Source: JBJFCE01 sp964437825 (GTDB lineage Bacteria; Bacillota; Clostridia; Lachnospirales; Lachnospiraceae). From it: a stretch of DNA of 23,209 bases. The notes under the pieces were generated by a model. The model was given only the letters and a program-made list of their open reading frames with translations, had not been told where the DNA came from and searched no databases. A program made the position numbers and the translations under genes. Position 1 is the stretch's first letter, and the number at the start of each line of letters is the position of its first letter. Location of the stretch: NCBI GenBank assembly GCA_964437825.1, contig CAYTIH010000040.1:1-23209 (forward strand). Reading direction: 5' to 3'. Below, one piece after another: positions 1 to 7,543 of the stretch.

Positions 1-45
1 CCTGTGACCGGACATGGTAAAGGCAAGTATCGTTTCCGGCAGTAA
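1..45 (+). CDS. C-terminal tail of an unidentified protein (5' end outside window)
   Basis: The first frame reads 14 basic, glycine-containing residues (PVTGHGKGKYRFRQ) and then TAA at 43-45. The open frame runs off the left edge, so this may be the end of a gene. The peptide is too short to assign to a family. The following 220 bases carry no gene that I can support, only an A/T-rich spacer with a small inverted repeat at 103-114. Confidence 0.25.
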   Translation, partial: PVTGHGKGKYRFRQ

Positions 46-268
46 TAAGGTCGAGCGGATGGAAAATCGGTATTTTGAGGCCAAAAAACCGTAGATTTAT
101 TTCCTAGAACTAGGACTTTAAATTTTCGGGCTTTTGACATCAATATCGAACAATCGTGCCATGTGGAGACAGTTGTAATGATGTCATGGGTGGAAGGAAA
201 ATAGGGAGTTGAGTTCGTGATTTGAATAACACAGGGTTGAGGCTGTGATTTAGATATCGGAGGGAAAT

Positions 269-762
269 ATGTATTATCATGCATCACACAGGTAAAAGGA
301 ATTGTGCAATGAAAGCCGCATGTTTCTAATCATGGTATTCCGCTGATTTACTTTTCTAAGAAGATAGAAAATGTACTTGTCTATTTGAGTAATGCGATAG
401 AAAAATATTGTAGGGAAACAGGCTTTTCATACGATGGCAAGTGAAAAAAATGGGGATCATATGGGTTTAATAAAGATGACCGTCAGAGGTTGGAAGAGTA
501 TTATCCAAACGCCCTTATAAGCACATACAAAGGCGTATCCGGATGCATTTATAGTGTGAAAGCTATCATCGATTCGGGTTTTGAAGTTCAGATTCCTGAT
601 GTTGCTGCAAGTGCCGAATCGGTAAATATGTCAGATGTAGAATTTATTCCTGATGCTTATGAGGCTATTTTACAAGCAGAAAAAGACGGTCTGATCACAA
701 TCGTTCGATATGAGGAAATTATAGACACCTGTGAAAAAACCGCCGATTACAGCAATCGGTAG
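269..762 (+). pseudogene. Disrupted small protein, possibly ADP-ribosyltransferase-like
   Basis: A good ribosome binding site (GGAGGG) precedes ATG at 269 and the reading begins MYYHASH. The frame then shifts near 290-300. From 301 one frame carries a continuous protein-like sequence interrupted by TGA at 310-312 and TGA at 442-444. It includes VSNHGIPLIYFSKK, VLVYLSNAIEKYC and WGSYGFNKDD, then an uninterrupted stretch to TAG at 760-762. Conservation of sense on both sides of each stop argues for a recently inactivated gene of roughly 165 residues rather than chance. The start (YYHAS... followed by NHG.PL.YFS) resembles the YHG(S/T) opening of some ADP-ribosyltransferase-fold proteins. This is only an impression. 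It lies just upstream of two other broken genes. Confidence 0.6.
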
Positions 763-888
763 CAATGCCGCTACAGAAAGGGTTACCGACAAGTACTAAT
801 TGACAACTATATCGCCATTTTCCGCATTGACGAACCACTCAAAACCGTTTATGTGGTAACAATACAATATCAGGGACGGAATTTATAA
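763..888 (+). pseudogene. C-terminal fragment of a RelE/ParE-family toxin
   Basis: Directly after the stop of the preceding pseudogene and in the same frame, the sequence reads about 40 residues ending in TAA at 886-888. It includes GYRQVLIDNYIAIFRIDE, TVYVVTIQ and YQGRNL. The pattern of a YR.(L/V) strand, NY.(A/I)(F/I)(Y/F)R(I/V)D and TVYV..(I/V)(I/Q)Y..R is the C-terminal beta-sheet of RelE/ParE ribonuclease or gyrase toxins. The N-terminal half (about 50-60 residues), a start codon and any antitoxin gene are missing, so the fragment should be inactive. Calling it a remnant of a type II toxin-antitoxin module rests on family pattern only. Confidence 0.65.
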
Positions 889-904
889 GATAAGCACCAA
901 ATGA

Positions 905-1228
905 GGTAATGCATCATTTGGTGCTTTCGATACCTTTCCGTCCGCCAGCACGGAAGCAGATTACAGCAGCATTATCCGGAAAACGGCTGCCGGGAGAATT
1001 GATAGACCATTGGGCACTCATCATCCAAGACACCCCGATATGGTATATCCTGTCAACTATGGCTATGTGGAAAGGATTATGGCTGCAGATGGTGCAGCAT
1101 TTCACCATTTTAATGATGTAGAGGATAAATGGATCGTTTCATTAGACGGGAGAGAGATTCCCGATGACAAAATATTGGGAGATATTGCATTTCAAGAGCA
1201 GTTTTTTTATGGGAAGTTGTACGGATAA
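905..1228 (+). pseudogene. Inorganic pyrophosphatase-family pseudogene with internal deletion
   Basis: From 998 the frame reads IDRPLGTHHPRHPDMVYPVNYGYVE in two adjoining segments. This is the conserved N-terminal signature (DRP.GT.HP..PD..YPV.YGYV) of a family I-like inorganic pyrophosphatase of the short clostridial type. After IMAADG it jumps to FHHFNDVEDKWIVS and ends DIAFQEQFFYGKLYG at TAA 1226-1228. The usual segment between these blocks (roughly 25-30 residues, with the D.Y.LG metal-binding motif) is absent. The frame is open back to 905 but has no convincing start codon or ribosome binding site. I read it as a pseudogene with an in-frame deletion and a decayed 5' end. The exact deletion size is inferred from family memory. 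Confidence 0.6.
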
Positions 1229-1349
1229 TAGCTCTGAGCGGTGGACATGTTCTCATCAAAACCGGATTTTCAATACAGAATGGAAAAGAAGCATCGGCGC
1301 TTCTATTACGGATATCGGCAATGCACAGGAATTTGACGAAGCAGAATAA

Positions 1350-1375
1350 AAGCGGGACAGATTCATATCCCGCTT
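1350..1375 (-). terminator. Intrinsic terminator of the pcrA-side minus-strand transcript
   Basis: AAGCGGGA (1350-1357) pairs perfectly with TCCCGCTT (1368-1375) around a 10-base loop. On the minus strand the stem is followed by TTATTC, giving CTTTTATT. Plus-strand readings have no T-run, so the minus strand is the likely direction. It lies 135 bases downstream of the small membrane-protein gene, past the CTAAC-rich repeats. Confidence 0.5.
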
Positions 1376-1387
1376 ATCCTTCATCTC

Positions 1388-1471
1388 TAACCTAGCTAGC
1401 TATCCAAGCTAACTTAACTAACCAAGCTAACCTACCCAGCTAACTTAACTAACCCGGCTATCCCAGCTAAC
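1388..1471. repeat. CTAAC-rich low-complexity repeats in a 3' untranslated region
   Basis: The 17-base string AGCTAACTTAACTAACC occurs at 1407-1423 and again at 1438-1454 (31-base period). Related AGCTAACCTAC and AGCTA units fill the gaps. The block lies between the stop of the minus-strand membrane-protein gene (1511) and its putative terminator, so it would be transcribed as 3' untranslated RNA. No coding sense is preserved. Confidence 0.7.
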
Positions 1472-1510
1472 CTACGCTTCCGGTCATGATTCGCAAGCAT
1501 CAGTGATTCC

Positions 1511-1801
1511 TTATTCTGCGTCTGTATCTGCAGAATCCGTATCCTCGGAGTCATCCTCCGCATCATCCTCTTCGAATTCATCATCGAAGTCGTCCTCAAA
1601 GTCCTCCAGATAATCCGGAGTGAAATAACGGTATACTGCATATGCGATTCCGGCAATGGCAGCAACAGCTCCAACAATTACCAATATCCATAGTACGACA
1701 TTGCATTTTTTGCTTTCCGGTTCCGGTTCGGGCTCTTTTCTATTCAAAAATTCCGCTGTCTTAATGGTATTTATCAAATCTTCAATTTTGTCCTTGCTCA
1801 T
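1511..1801 (-). CDS. Small single-pass membrane protein with acidic tail
   Basis: This is a 96-residue protein. Residues 1-32 are a charged soluble head (MSKDKIEDLINTIKTAEFLN, then a PEPEPE run). Residues about 34-58 form one hydrophobic segment (VVLWILVIVGAVAAIAGIAY). Residues 62-96 are almost entirely Asp/Glu/Ser/Thr (DFEDDFDDEFEEDD). A ribosome binding site (AGAGGG) lies 7 bases before ATG. The acidic tail carries no recognisable enzyme motif. Similar small proteins are common in Lachnospiraceae, with no function that I know. It follows pcrA on the same strand after a 121-base gap that holds an extended -10 promoter candidate, so it may be separately transcribed. Topology and role are inference. 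Confidence 0.75.
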   Translation of the reverse strand: MSKDKIEDLINTIKTAEFLNRKEPEPEPESKKCNVVLWILVIVGAVAAIAGIAYAVYRYFTPDYLEDFEDDFDDEFEEDDAEDDSEDTDSADTDAE

Positions 1802-1853
1802 ATGATTACCCTCTTTCTGTGACTTCCTTCACGATTTCAATTTTGTTACCCAT

Positions 1854-1862
1854 AGTATAACA
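1854..1862 (-). promoter_or_regulatory. Extended -10 promoter candidate for the small membrane protein
   Basis: On the minus strand TGTTATACT gives a TGn-extended -10 (TATACT at 1854-1859). It lies about 50 bases upstream of the ATG at 1801. No good -35 is present at 17 bases, so the call rests on the extended -10 alone. Confidence 0.35.
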
Positions 1863-1922
1863 CCGGAGTGTCTGTTTTACCATTCTTTTTTTATAAAAAA
1901 TAATGCAACTCGTTCCCCGGAG

Positions 1923-4448
1923 CTACAGTTTCTTCAATTTTGCAAATCCGGCATACATAATTTTCGTACCCGCTCCGTCGAAGGTAACCGTCACTTTATA
2001 GTCCTTTGGCTCCTTCTCTATTTTCAGAACGGTACCCTCTCCATACTTAATATGGTTGACTCTGTCTCCTTCCGAATAAGTAAGTGCTCCTTCAAAAAGC
2101 GATTCGCCCTTGGTTATTCCCGGGACTCCGGAAAGTGCCGTTTTTTCTCCTTGAAACACCGGTTTGGCAGCGGCATTTCCTAAGCCGACACCGTACAGCT
2201 GCTTCAATCTGCTGTCCCCGCCTGCGCGGCTTGCGGGCTTTTTCAGTTCAAACATGGTATCGCTCTTGTAAGTACTTCCCGGCGTCCCATAGGCTGTCCT
2301 TCCTGCGGTACTTGTTCCCGTACCGTATCTGCCCCCTGCAGAAAATCCGCTGTTATCATAACGTCCGGGCTGATTTTTTCCAGTCTGCTGATTTCCAATC
2401 TGCTTCTGTCCTGCCTGCATGGCCTGATATCTCTCTACAAAAGAGAGCCCGGACATACCGCCGGAATCGGAGGTTACGCCAAATCCATAGTCATCATCAA
2501 ACTGTCTTCTATTATTTAACGGCCTGTTATCAAGCAGTTCCACAGGTATTTCTTTTACAAAGCAGCTGACATCATTATATTGCGTCTCACCCCTGATCAT
2601 TCTCTGTTTTGCACAGGACAGCGTCAGATCCTTTTTTGCCCTGGTAATTCCCACATAGGCAAGACGCCGTTCTTCCTCTACATCCATCGCATCATCGGAG
2701 CAAATGGACATATAGCTTGGAAAAATACCGTCCTCCATGCCGGCCAGATAGACATGCTCGAACTCCAATCCCTTGGCACTGTGCAGTGTCATTAACAGTA
2801 CCTTATTGTCATCCTCCGAAACGCCGTCAATATCGGCAACCAGCGCAACCTCCTCCAGGAAATTGCTCAGAGACGGTTCCTCATGGGACTCCTCATAGGC
2901 AACGATTTTACTGATGAATTCATCGATATTTCCCAGTCGATCCTTTGCATCTTCTTCATCGGAGGCCTCCAGCTGCTGAATATATCCCGTCGTATCGAGA
3001 ATATCCCGCATTAAGTCCTCCAGACTGTAGACATTCAGTTTACTGCGAAATACCTGAATCATAGTAACAAAGGGGGTTAGCTTGGCTGCACTTTTTCCAA
3101 GCGATCCGATTTGACCGGCGTCGCAAAGCGCATCATAAAAGCTGATTTCGTGCTGATCCGCATAATCCTGAACCTTTTGAATGGTAGTTGCTCCGATTCC
3201 TCGCTTGGGAATATTGATGATTCTTTTCACTGCCAGATCATCCCTGCCGTTATCAATGGTTTTCAGATAACTCAGCAGATCCTTAATTTCCCTTCTTGCA
3301 TAGAAATTGACACCACCCACCAGATTGTAGGGGATTCCTTCCACTACAAAACGTTCTTCCAGCAAACGGGACTGTGCGTTTGTTCTGTAAAGCACCGCAC
3401 ACTCATTGTAATCGGCGTCGCCATTTCTTCGTTTGCGTTTGATATCATCAGCGATAAATTCCGCCTCCTCATAAGCGGTATCAAACGGTCTGAAATGCAG
3501 CAGGCTTCCCCTCTCCTGCTGTGTCCAAAGCCTTTTATCCTTTCGGCCTACATTATTACGGATGACTGCATTAGCCGCATCCAGAATATTCCGGGTAGAA
3601 CGGTAATTCTGCTCCAGTTTGATCACCACTGCCTCCGGAAACACCTTTTCAAAGTCAAGAATATTCCGAATGTTGGCCCCTCGGAATTTATAGATGGACT
3701 GGTCATCATCACCCACCACGCACAGATTGTGATGGGACTGTGCAAGCAGTCTGATCAGTTCGAACTGTACCGTATTGGTATCCTGATACTCATCCACCAT
3801 AATATAGCGGAATCGCTTTTGGTACGCCTGCAATACATCGGGACAGGTCTTAAAAAGCTCCACGGTTTTCATCAGCAGATCATCAAAATCAAGTGCATTA
3901 TTCTTTTGCAGTGTGCTCTGATATTCCAGATATGCCTTGCTGATCCTCTGTTTTTGATAATCCCCCATTGTGTTAAGCGCATATTCCGTAGCAGAAATAT
4001 TTTCATTCTTTGCGCCGGAAATGGCTGATAAAATGGTCCGCTCCTTCAGCATCTTGGTATCAATCTGCAGATTCTTGCAGATTTCCTTCATAACGCTCTT
4101 GGAATCGTCCGTATCATAGATTGTGAAATTATTATCATACCCGAGTCGGTCAATATAACGGCGCAGAATCCGAGCACAGGTGGAATGGAAGGTAGCTACC
4201 CAGATACTCTCCGATCCATAGCCGACCAGCTGATCCACACGTTCTCTCATTTCTCCGGCTGCTTTATTGGTAAATGTAATCGCCATGATATTCCATGGGT
4301 CCACATTTTTTTCTTCTATTAAATATACAATCCGGTGGGTCAACACTCTGGTTTTGCCCGAACCCGCTCCGGCTAACAGCAGTACCGGTCCCTCCGTCTG
4401 ATAAACGCCCTCCTGCTGTCTTTCATTCAACGTATCATATATGCCCAT
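1923..4448 (-). CDS. pcrA: ATP-dependent DNA helicase PcrA (UvrD/Rep family)
   Basis: This 841-residue superfamily 1A 3'-5' helicase acts in DNA repair, replication restart and removal of recombinase or RNA polymerase. Walker A is AGAGSGKT (residues 26-33, K32). It is followed by AITFTNKAAGEMRERV (motif Ia), the Walker B equivalent MVDEYQDTN, VVGDDDQSIYKFRGA (motif III), LEQNYRSTRNIL (motif IV), TLHSAKGLEFEHVYLAGMED (motif V) and EERRLAYVGITRAK (motif VI). The last 190 residues are a Gly/Gln/Ser-rich linker ending in a small basic Tudor-like domain (VNHIKYGEGTVLKIEKEPKD), as in PcrA for RNA polymerase contact. It is longer than typical PcrA (about 720-740) because of the linker. GAGGT precedes the ATG. 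It lies 60 bases after the SPFH gene, behind that gene's terminator. Confidence 0.97.
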   Translation of the reverse strand: MGIYDTLNERQQEGVYQTEGPVLLLAGAGSGKTRVLTHRIVYLIEEKNVDPWNIMAITFTNKAAGEMRERVDQLVGYGSESIWVATFHSTCARILRRYIDRLGYDNNFTIYDTDDSKSVMKEICKNLQIDTKMLKERTILSAISGAKNENISATEYALNTMGDYQKQRISKAYLEYQSTLQKNNALDFDDLLMKTVELFKTCPDVLQAYQKRFRYIMVDEYQDTNTVQFELIRLLAQSHHNLCVVGDDDQSIYKFRGANIRNILDFEKVFPEAVVIKLEQNYRSTRNILDAANAVIRNNVGRKDKRLWTQQERGSLLHFRPFDTAYEEAEFIADDIKRKRRNGDADYNECAVLYRTNAQSRLLEERFVVEGIPYNLVGGVNFYARREIKDLLSYLKTIDNGRDDLAVKRIINIPKRGIGATTIQKVQDYADQHEISFYDALCDAGQIGSLGKSAAKLTPFVTMIQVFRSKLNVYSLEDLMRDILDTTGYIQQLEASDEEDAKDRLGNIDEFISKIVAYEESHEEPSLSNFLEEVALVADIDGVSEDDNKVLLMTLHSAKGLEFEHVYLAGMEDGIFPSYMSICSDDAMDVEEERRLAYVGITRAKKDLTLSCAKQRMIRGETQYNDVSCFVKEIPVELLDNRPLNNRRQFDDDYGFGVTSDSGGMSGLSFVERYQAMQAGQKQIGNQQTGKNQPGRYDNSGFSAGGRYGTGTSTAGRTAYGTPGSTYKSDTMFELKKPASRAGGDSRLKQLYGVGLGNAAAKPVFQGEKTALSGVPGITKGESLFEGALTYSEGDRVNHIKYGEGTVLKIEKEPKDYKVTVTFDGAGTKIMYAGFAKLKKL

Positions 4449-4460
4449 ACTTACCTCTTT

Positions 4461-4490
4461 AAAAAAAGACTGCCCCTTAACAAGGCAGCC
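4461..4490 (-). terminator. Intrinsic terminator between the SPFH gene and pcrA
   Basis: On the minus strand GGCTGCCTT (4490-4482) pairs with GGGGCAGTC (4476-4468), with two or three G-U pairs, around GTTAA. Seven T follow at 4467-4461. It starts 19 bases after the SPFH stop. The T-run abuts the pcrA ribosome binding site (AAAGAGGT). Confidence 0.8.
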
Positions 4491-4508
4491 TTTTCACTCT
4501 TAAGATCA

Positions 4509-5498
4509 TTACCGGAACAACTGATGGCCGCAGTTCCCACAGAATTTCATTCCTGTTGTTGCAGTTCCGCAGTTCGGACAGAATTTCGGACACTCGCCGG
4601 GAATGGACGCCCGGGAAGCTCCCGCCTGATTCATTTGACCTGCACCGCTCTGATTTGCATTCATCTGATTCACAATCTGCTGTCCCATAGCCATGCCCAT
4701 CTGCATGCCGACCATCTGACCGGCAATATTGGCGCCGCCGTTACCGCCTTTTTCCATTGCGTTAGCTGCCGCAAGCTGCTGGTATTTATTGACATCCCCT
4801 ACCATGGACTGCGCCGCAGCCTTCTCCTGCATCTTCTTGACTTCCTCAGGATAGGAAAAACTTTCGATCGTAAAATCGGTAATGGCGATACCGATCTTTC
4901 GCATACTCATATCCAGATCGGATTCAATCCCCTTCGCAATGCTTCTGGCATCGGCCTGAAGGTTGAACATATCATGTCCTTCTTTTGCAATCCAAGACAT
5001 TAGCAGCTGATCCAGACTTGCAATTATACGCTCCTTCACATCGGAAACCGCATATGTCTGCTTAATGCCTGCCAGCTTATCAATGACGGTCATCGTATCT
5101 GCAATCTTGCAGTTAAATGTACCAAAGGCTCGAACCGGCATGCCTCCCGGAAGACCTGCTGCGGGAAGATTAATCGCATTCTTGGTTCCCCATCTGCACA
5201 GCACTTCCTTGGTATTGATAAATAATACCTCGGCCCTGAGTCCCGAATTAAAGCCAAATTTGAAGCCTTTTAATGTGGATAGAAACGGAATGATCTGGGA
5301 CTCAATATCAAACTGTCCCTCATCGGTAAAAATTCCTTCCACCCTTCCGTTATACAAAAAGATTGCATCCTGCCCCGGGCGGATGATTAATACGGAGCCT
5401 TTTTTGATCTCCGAATTATTCCATTTCCAGAATAGAACTTCTTCATTCACTTCCTTCCATTCAACAACATTGGAAAACTGTTTTGAAAATAAACCCAT
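4509..5498 (-). CDS. SPFH-domain protein with C-terminal zinc ribbon (YdjI-like)
   Basis: This 329-residue protein resembles Bacillus YdjI and the 'virion core protein' branch of SPFH/stomatin proteins. Residues 1-215 hold the SPFH-like region. It opens MGLFSKQFSNVVEWKE, a typical membrane-targeting start of this group, and continues KKGSVLIIRPGQDAIFLYNG and VRAFGTFNCKI. Residues about 215-245 are an Ala/Lys/Gln-rich helix (KKMQEKAAAQSMVGDVNKYQ). A Gly/Met/Gln/Asn-rich linker follows to about residue 298. The end is a double-CxxC zinc ribbon (CPNCG and CGNCG). The gene is 55 bases downstream of pspA on the same strand and ends at a terminator, so pspA and this gene form a two-gene unit. In Bacillus, YdjI helps place PspA at the membrane. 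That role is transferred here by homology. The ribosome binding site is modest (AAAGG). Confidence 0.88.
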   Translation of the reverse strand: MGLFSKQFSNVVEWKEVNEEVLFWKWNNSEIKKGSVLIIRPGQDAIFLYNGRVEGIFTDEGQFDIESQIIPFLSTLKGFKFGFNSGLRAEVLFINTKEVLCRWGTKNAINLPAAGLPGGMPVRAFGTFNCKIADTMTVIDKLAGIKQTYAVSDVKERIIASLDQLLMSWIAKEGHDMFNLQADARSIAKGIESDLDMSMRKIGIAITDFTIESFSYPEEVKKMQEKAAAQSMVGDVNKYQQLAAANAMEKGGNGGANIAGQMVGMQMGMAMGQQIVNQMNANQSGAGQMNQAGASRASIPGECPKFCPNCGTATTGMKFCGNCGHQLFR

Positions 5499-5553
5499 AT
5501 TTATGTACCTTTTCCCTTATTTGCTTCACTGCCATACAATCAACGGCAGCTCC

Positions 5554-6237
5554 TTACATTCCCATTTCAGCCTTCAGCGCAGCAAGCTCATCATCAACAT
5601 CGGACAGTCTGCTGCTGGAATCATACTTCTTTGTCAGATTCTCGATGCTGTTTTCATCACTGCTCTGGTTCAGTTCATACATTGCATCGGCCTCATCAAG
5701 CATCTTTTCAGCCTTTTCCTCCATACGCTCAAACGCTGCCATATTGCTGCCGGCACTTTCAAGTCCGCTGCCCATCTTATTGAGCTTCTGCTGAGTCTCG
5801 GCTACCTTCATTTTTGCTTTGATCATTTCTTTTCTGGATTTTAAAGAAGAAATGTCGCTTTCCAGCTTATCATGCATTTCCCGCATCTTCCGGGCATTAT
5901 CGGCTGCCAGTGAATACTGCTGTTCCAAAACCACGTGTCTTTCACTAAGCTCCTTCTTCTTTGCAAGGAACTGACGCGCTTCATCATCGTTTCCACCGGC
6001 TACGGCCTTCTTTGCATATTCGCCCATTTTGGCGATCTCGGATTCATTTTCCTCCAGCTTACGCTTTGCGGCCTTTTCTTCTGCCATAATGGAAGCAGTT
6101 TCCGCCTTTACCTTTGCAAAATCATTTTCCAGATTACGAAGATACTGATCAATCATTTTCTCCGGATCCTCACATTTGTCCAAAAGTGCATTGAAATTAG
6201 CTGCCATAATGTCCTTAAATCTTGAAATAATACCCAT
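5554..6237 (-). CDS. pspA: PspA/IM30-family membrane-stress protein
   Basis: This 227-residue, almost wholly helical protein has the PspA/Vipp1 layout. An N-terminal amphipathic helix (MGIISRFKDIMAANFNALLD, residues 1-20) leads into the family motif DPEKMIDQYLR and then long coiled-coil helices (ETASIMAEEKAAKRKLEENE and the Lys/Glu-rich region about 60-150). A short C-terminal helix follows (VDDELAALKAEMGM). The length matches the family (220-230). PspA oligomers coat and stabilise damaged cytoplasmic membrane. AGGAGG lies 8 bases before the ATG and a consensus-like promoter lies at 6277-6305. No sigma-54 signal is present, so control differs from the enterobacterial psp system. The following gene is its SPFH partner. 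Confidence 0.92.
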   Translation of the reverse strand: MGIISRFKDIMAANFNALLDKCEDPEKMIDQYLRNLENDFAKVKAETASIMAEEKAAKRKLEENESEIAKMGEYAKKAVAGGNDDEARQFLAKKKELSERHVVLEQQYSLAADNARKMREMHDKLESDISSLKSRKEMIKAKMKVAETQQKLNKMGSGLESAGSNMAAFERMEEKAEKMLDEADAMYELNQSSDENSIENLTKKYDSSSRLSDVDDELAALKAEMGM

Positions 6238-6276
6238 TTAAAAATCCTCCTCTTTCCTGTAGCAGTAAGTGTTTTT

Positions 6277-6305
6277 ATTATACACGTTTTTGAAGAAGGT
6301 GTCTA
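6277..6305 (-). promoter_or_regulatory. Promoter of pspA
   Basis: On the minus strand the -35 is TAGACA (6300-6305), the spacer is exactly 17 bases and the -10 is TATAAT (6277-6282). The predicted start falls about 30 bases before the pspA ATG, leaving room for the AGGAGG site. It looks like a housekeeping-sigma promoter. Confidence 0.8.
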
Positions 6306-6376
6306 TGCCGAGCCGACAAATTTCACGCAATTTTAAGCCGAATTTTACTATTATTTCATCCTGTTGTCTGTGTGGG

Positions 6377-6424
6377 TTTCCATTCGGATTCTTTCGATGT
6401 AAACCTGACTTTCCATTCGGATTC
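6377..6424. repeat. Direct repeat pair between the EamA gene and pspA
   Basis: TTTCCATTCGGATTC occurs at 6377-6391 and 6410-6424 (33-base period). The second copy touches the stop codon of the EamA-type gene. The pair lies about 75-120 bases upstream of the pspA -35. It could be a duplication scar or binding sites for a regulator. Confidence 0.75.
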
Positions 6425-7268
6425 AAAGAACTGCAACGACAATCCCCGCAATAATGACTCCTGCACAAAACAGCTTATATCCGATATTCTTTTCATGAAA
6501 AATCAATTTTCCCGCCAATATAGTCACGATACACCCGCTCTGTTTGATCAGTGTCATCACGGTAATCCTGCTGTCTTCCATCCCGTTTGCGATAAACAGC
6601 GCTCTGTCCGCTGCCACGAACATAAAACTGAGCAGCCAGATCCAATAATTGGAAAACAGACTTTGAAATCGGATTTTTGTTCTGGATACAACAATATAAA
6701 CCGCATACATAAGTACCAGAAAAAGCATATACCAGAATTGCAGCTGGGCGCTTGTCATATCCTTCATAAGCAGCTTGTCCATCAGGCCCGAAACCGCGTT
6801 CAGCACGCACGAAACCAGCGCCATGACCACATAAATGACAACCACCTTTTCTTCCTGCTCCTGTCCTTTTTTCCGATACTTCAATAATAGCAGTCCTGCG
6901 CATACCAGAATCAGGCCGATTCCCTGAAATATCGTGAGCTTTTCATCCAGAACAATCACTCCAAGGAGCGTAGCAAACAAAACCCGCGACAAATCCAAAA
7001 TACCGTAGCAGCTGATGGGCAGATGCTCGATGGCCTTAAAGCTGCAAATCCATGCAACAAAGATAACAAAGGATTTCACAGCAACAAAGCAAAGCTGCAC
7101 TGCGCTCAGGCCCCCGGCTCTCGGCAGATCCGGCGTTACCATGAGAAATGACAATAATGTATATAAAAACAATACCTCAAGGACCGTATTTTTTTGCAGT
7201 GATTTTTTCTTGACCACTTCCCGGCATCCCTTTAAAATCCCGTAAACCAGCACCAGCAGCATCCACAT
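6423..7268 (-). CDS. EamA/DMT-family membrane transporter
   Basis: This polytopic protein of about 281 residues has ten predicted hydrophobic helices arranged as two EamA repeats. The first half carries VLFLYTLLSFLMVTPDL, AIEHLPISCYGILDLSRVLF and GVIVLDEKLTIFQGIGLILV. The second half repeats the layout, with ITVMTLIKQSGCIVTILAGK and LIFHEKNIGYKLFCAGVIIA. The P(I/L)S...L..S.V......G...L.E..T....G..L motif is typical of drug/metabolite transporters. The substrate cannot be read. An ATG at 7274 also exists, but GAGG lies only one base before it. The ATG at 7268 has the usual 7-base spacing, so I place the start there. The gene has its own promoter at 7371-7399. Confidence 0.88.
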   Translation of the reverse strand: MWMLLVLVYGILKGCREVVKKKSLQKNTVLEVLFLYTLLSFLMVTPDLPRAGGLSAVQLCFVAVKSFVIFVAWICSFKAIEHLPISCYGILDLSRVLFATLLGVIVLDEKLTIFQGIGLILVCAGLLLLKYRKKGQEQEEKVVVIYVVMALVSCVLNAVSGLMDKLLMKDMTSAQLQFWYMLFLVLMYAVYIVVSRTKIRFQSLFSNYWIWLLSFMFVAADRALFIANGMEDSRITVMTLIKQSGCIVTILAGKLIFHEKNIGYKLFCAGVIIAGIVVAVL

Positions 7269-7370
7269 ATCCATGCCTCTTTCTAAATGCCCCTATGCAG
7301 GCACATGCTCGTTTCGCCGCATATTGACATATTTTCACAGATTGTATTTATTTTTTGCAAATTCTGTTAC

Positions 7371-7399
7371 ATTATATCCGGGCAGTTGTTATTTTGCAA
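7371..7399 (-). promoter_or_regulatory. Promoter of the EamA-type transporter gene
   Basis: On the minus strand TTGCAA (7394-7399), a 17-base spacer and TATAAT (7371-7376) form a near-consensus promoter. The leader to the ATG at 7268 is about 95 bases. Confidence 0.75.
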
Positions 7400-7492
7400 C
7401 TCATACAATTTTAAACGCACCGTTCGCCTTGCAATTTGAAGCGCACGTTGCACTGTTCTAATAACTTATGCACCACTTTCCCCCTGCCTTTA

Positions 7493-7533
7493 TATAATAA
7501 GAGTAAGAAATTTCGGAAGCGGTTTTAACCGCT
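7493..7533 (+). promoter_or_regulatory. -10 element and leader palindrome before the lipoprotein gene
   Basis: TATAAT lies at 7493-7498 with no clear -35 at 17 bases. Twenty bases later a perfect inverted repeat, AGCGGTT-TT-AACCGCT (7518-7533), ends one base before the CAGGAG ribosome binding site of the gene starting at 7544. The repeat could be an operator at or just after the start of transcription, or a short leader hairpin affecting ribosome access. Confidence 0.5.
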
Positions 7534-7543
7534 CAGGAGACTT

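Noticed and set aside
3111..4028. A 305-codon plus-strand open frame
   Set aside because: It lies wholly antisense inside pcrA, lacks a ribosome binding site, and its Ile/His/Cys-rich composition is typical of an antisense shadow.
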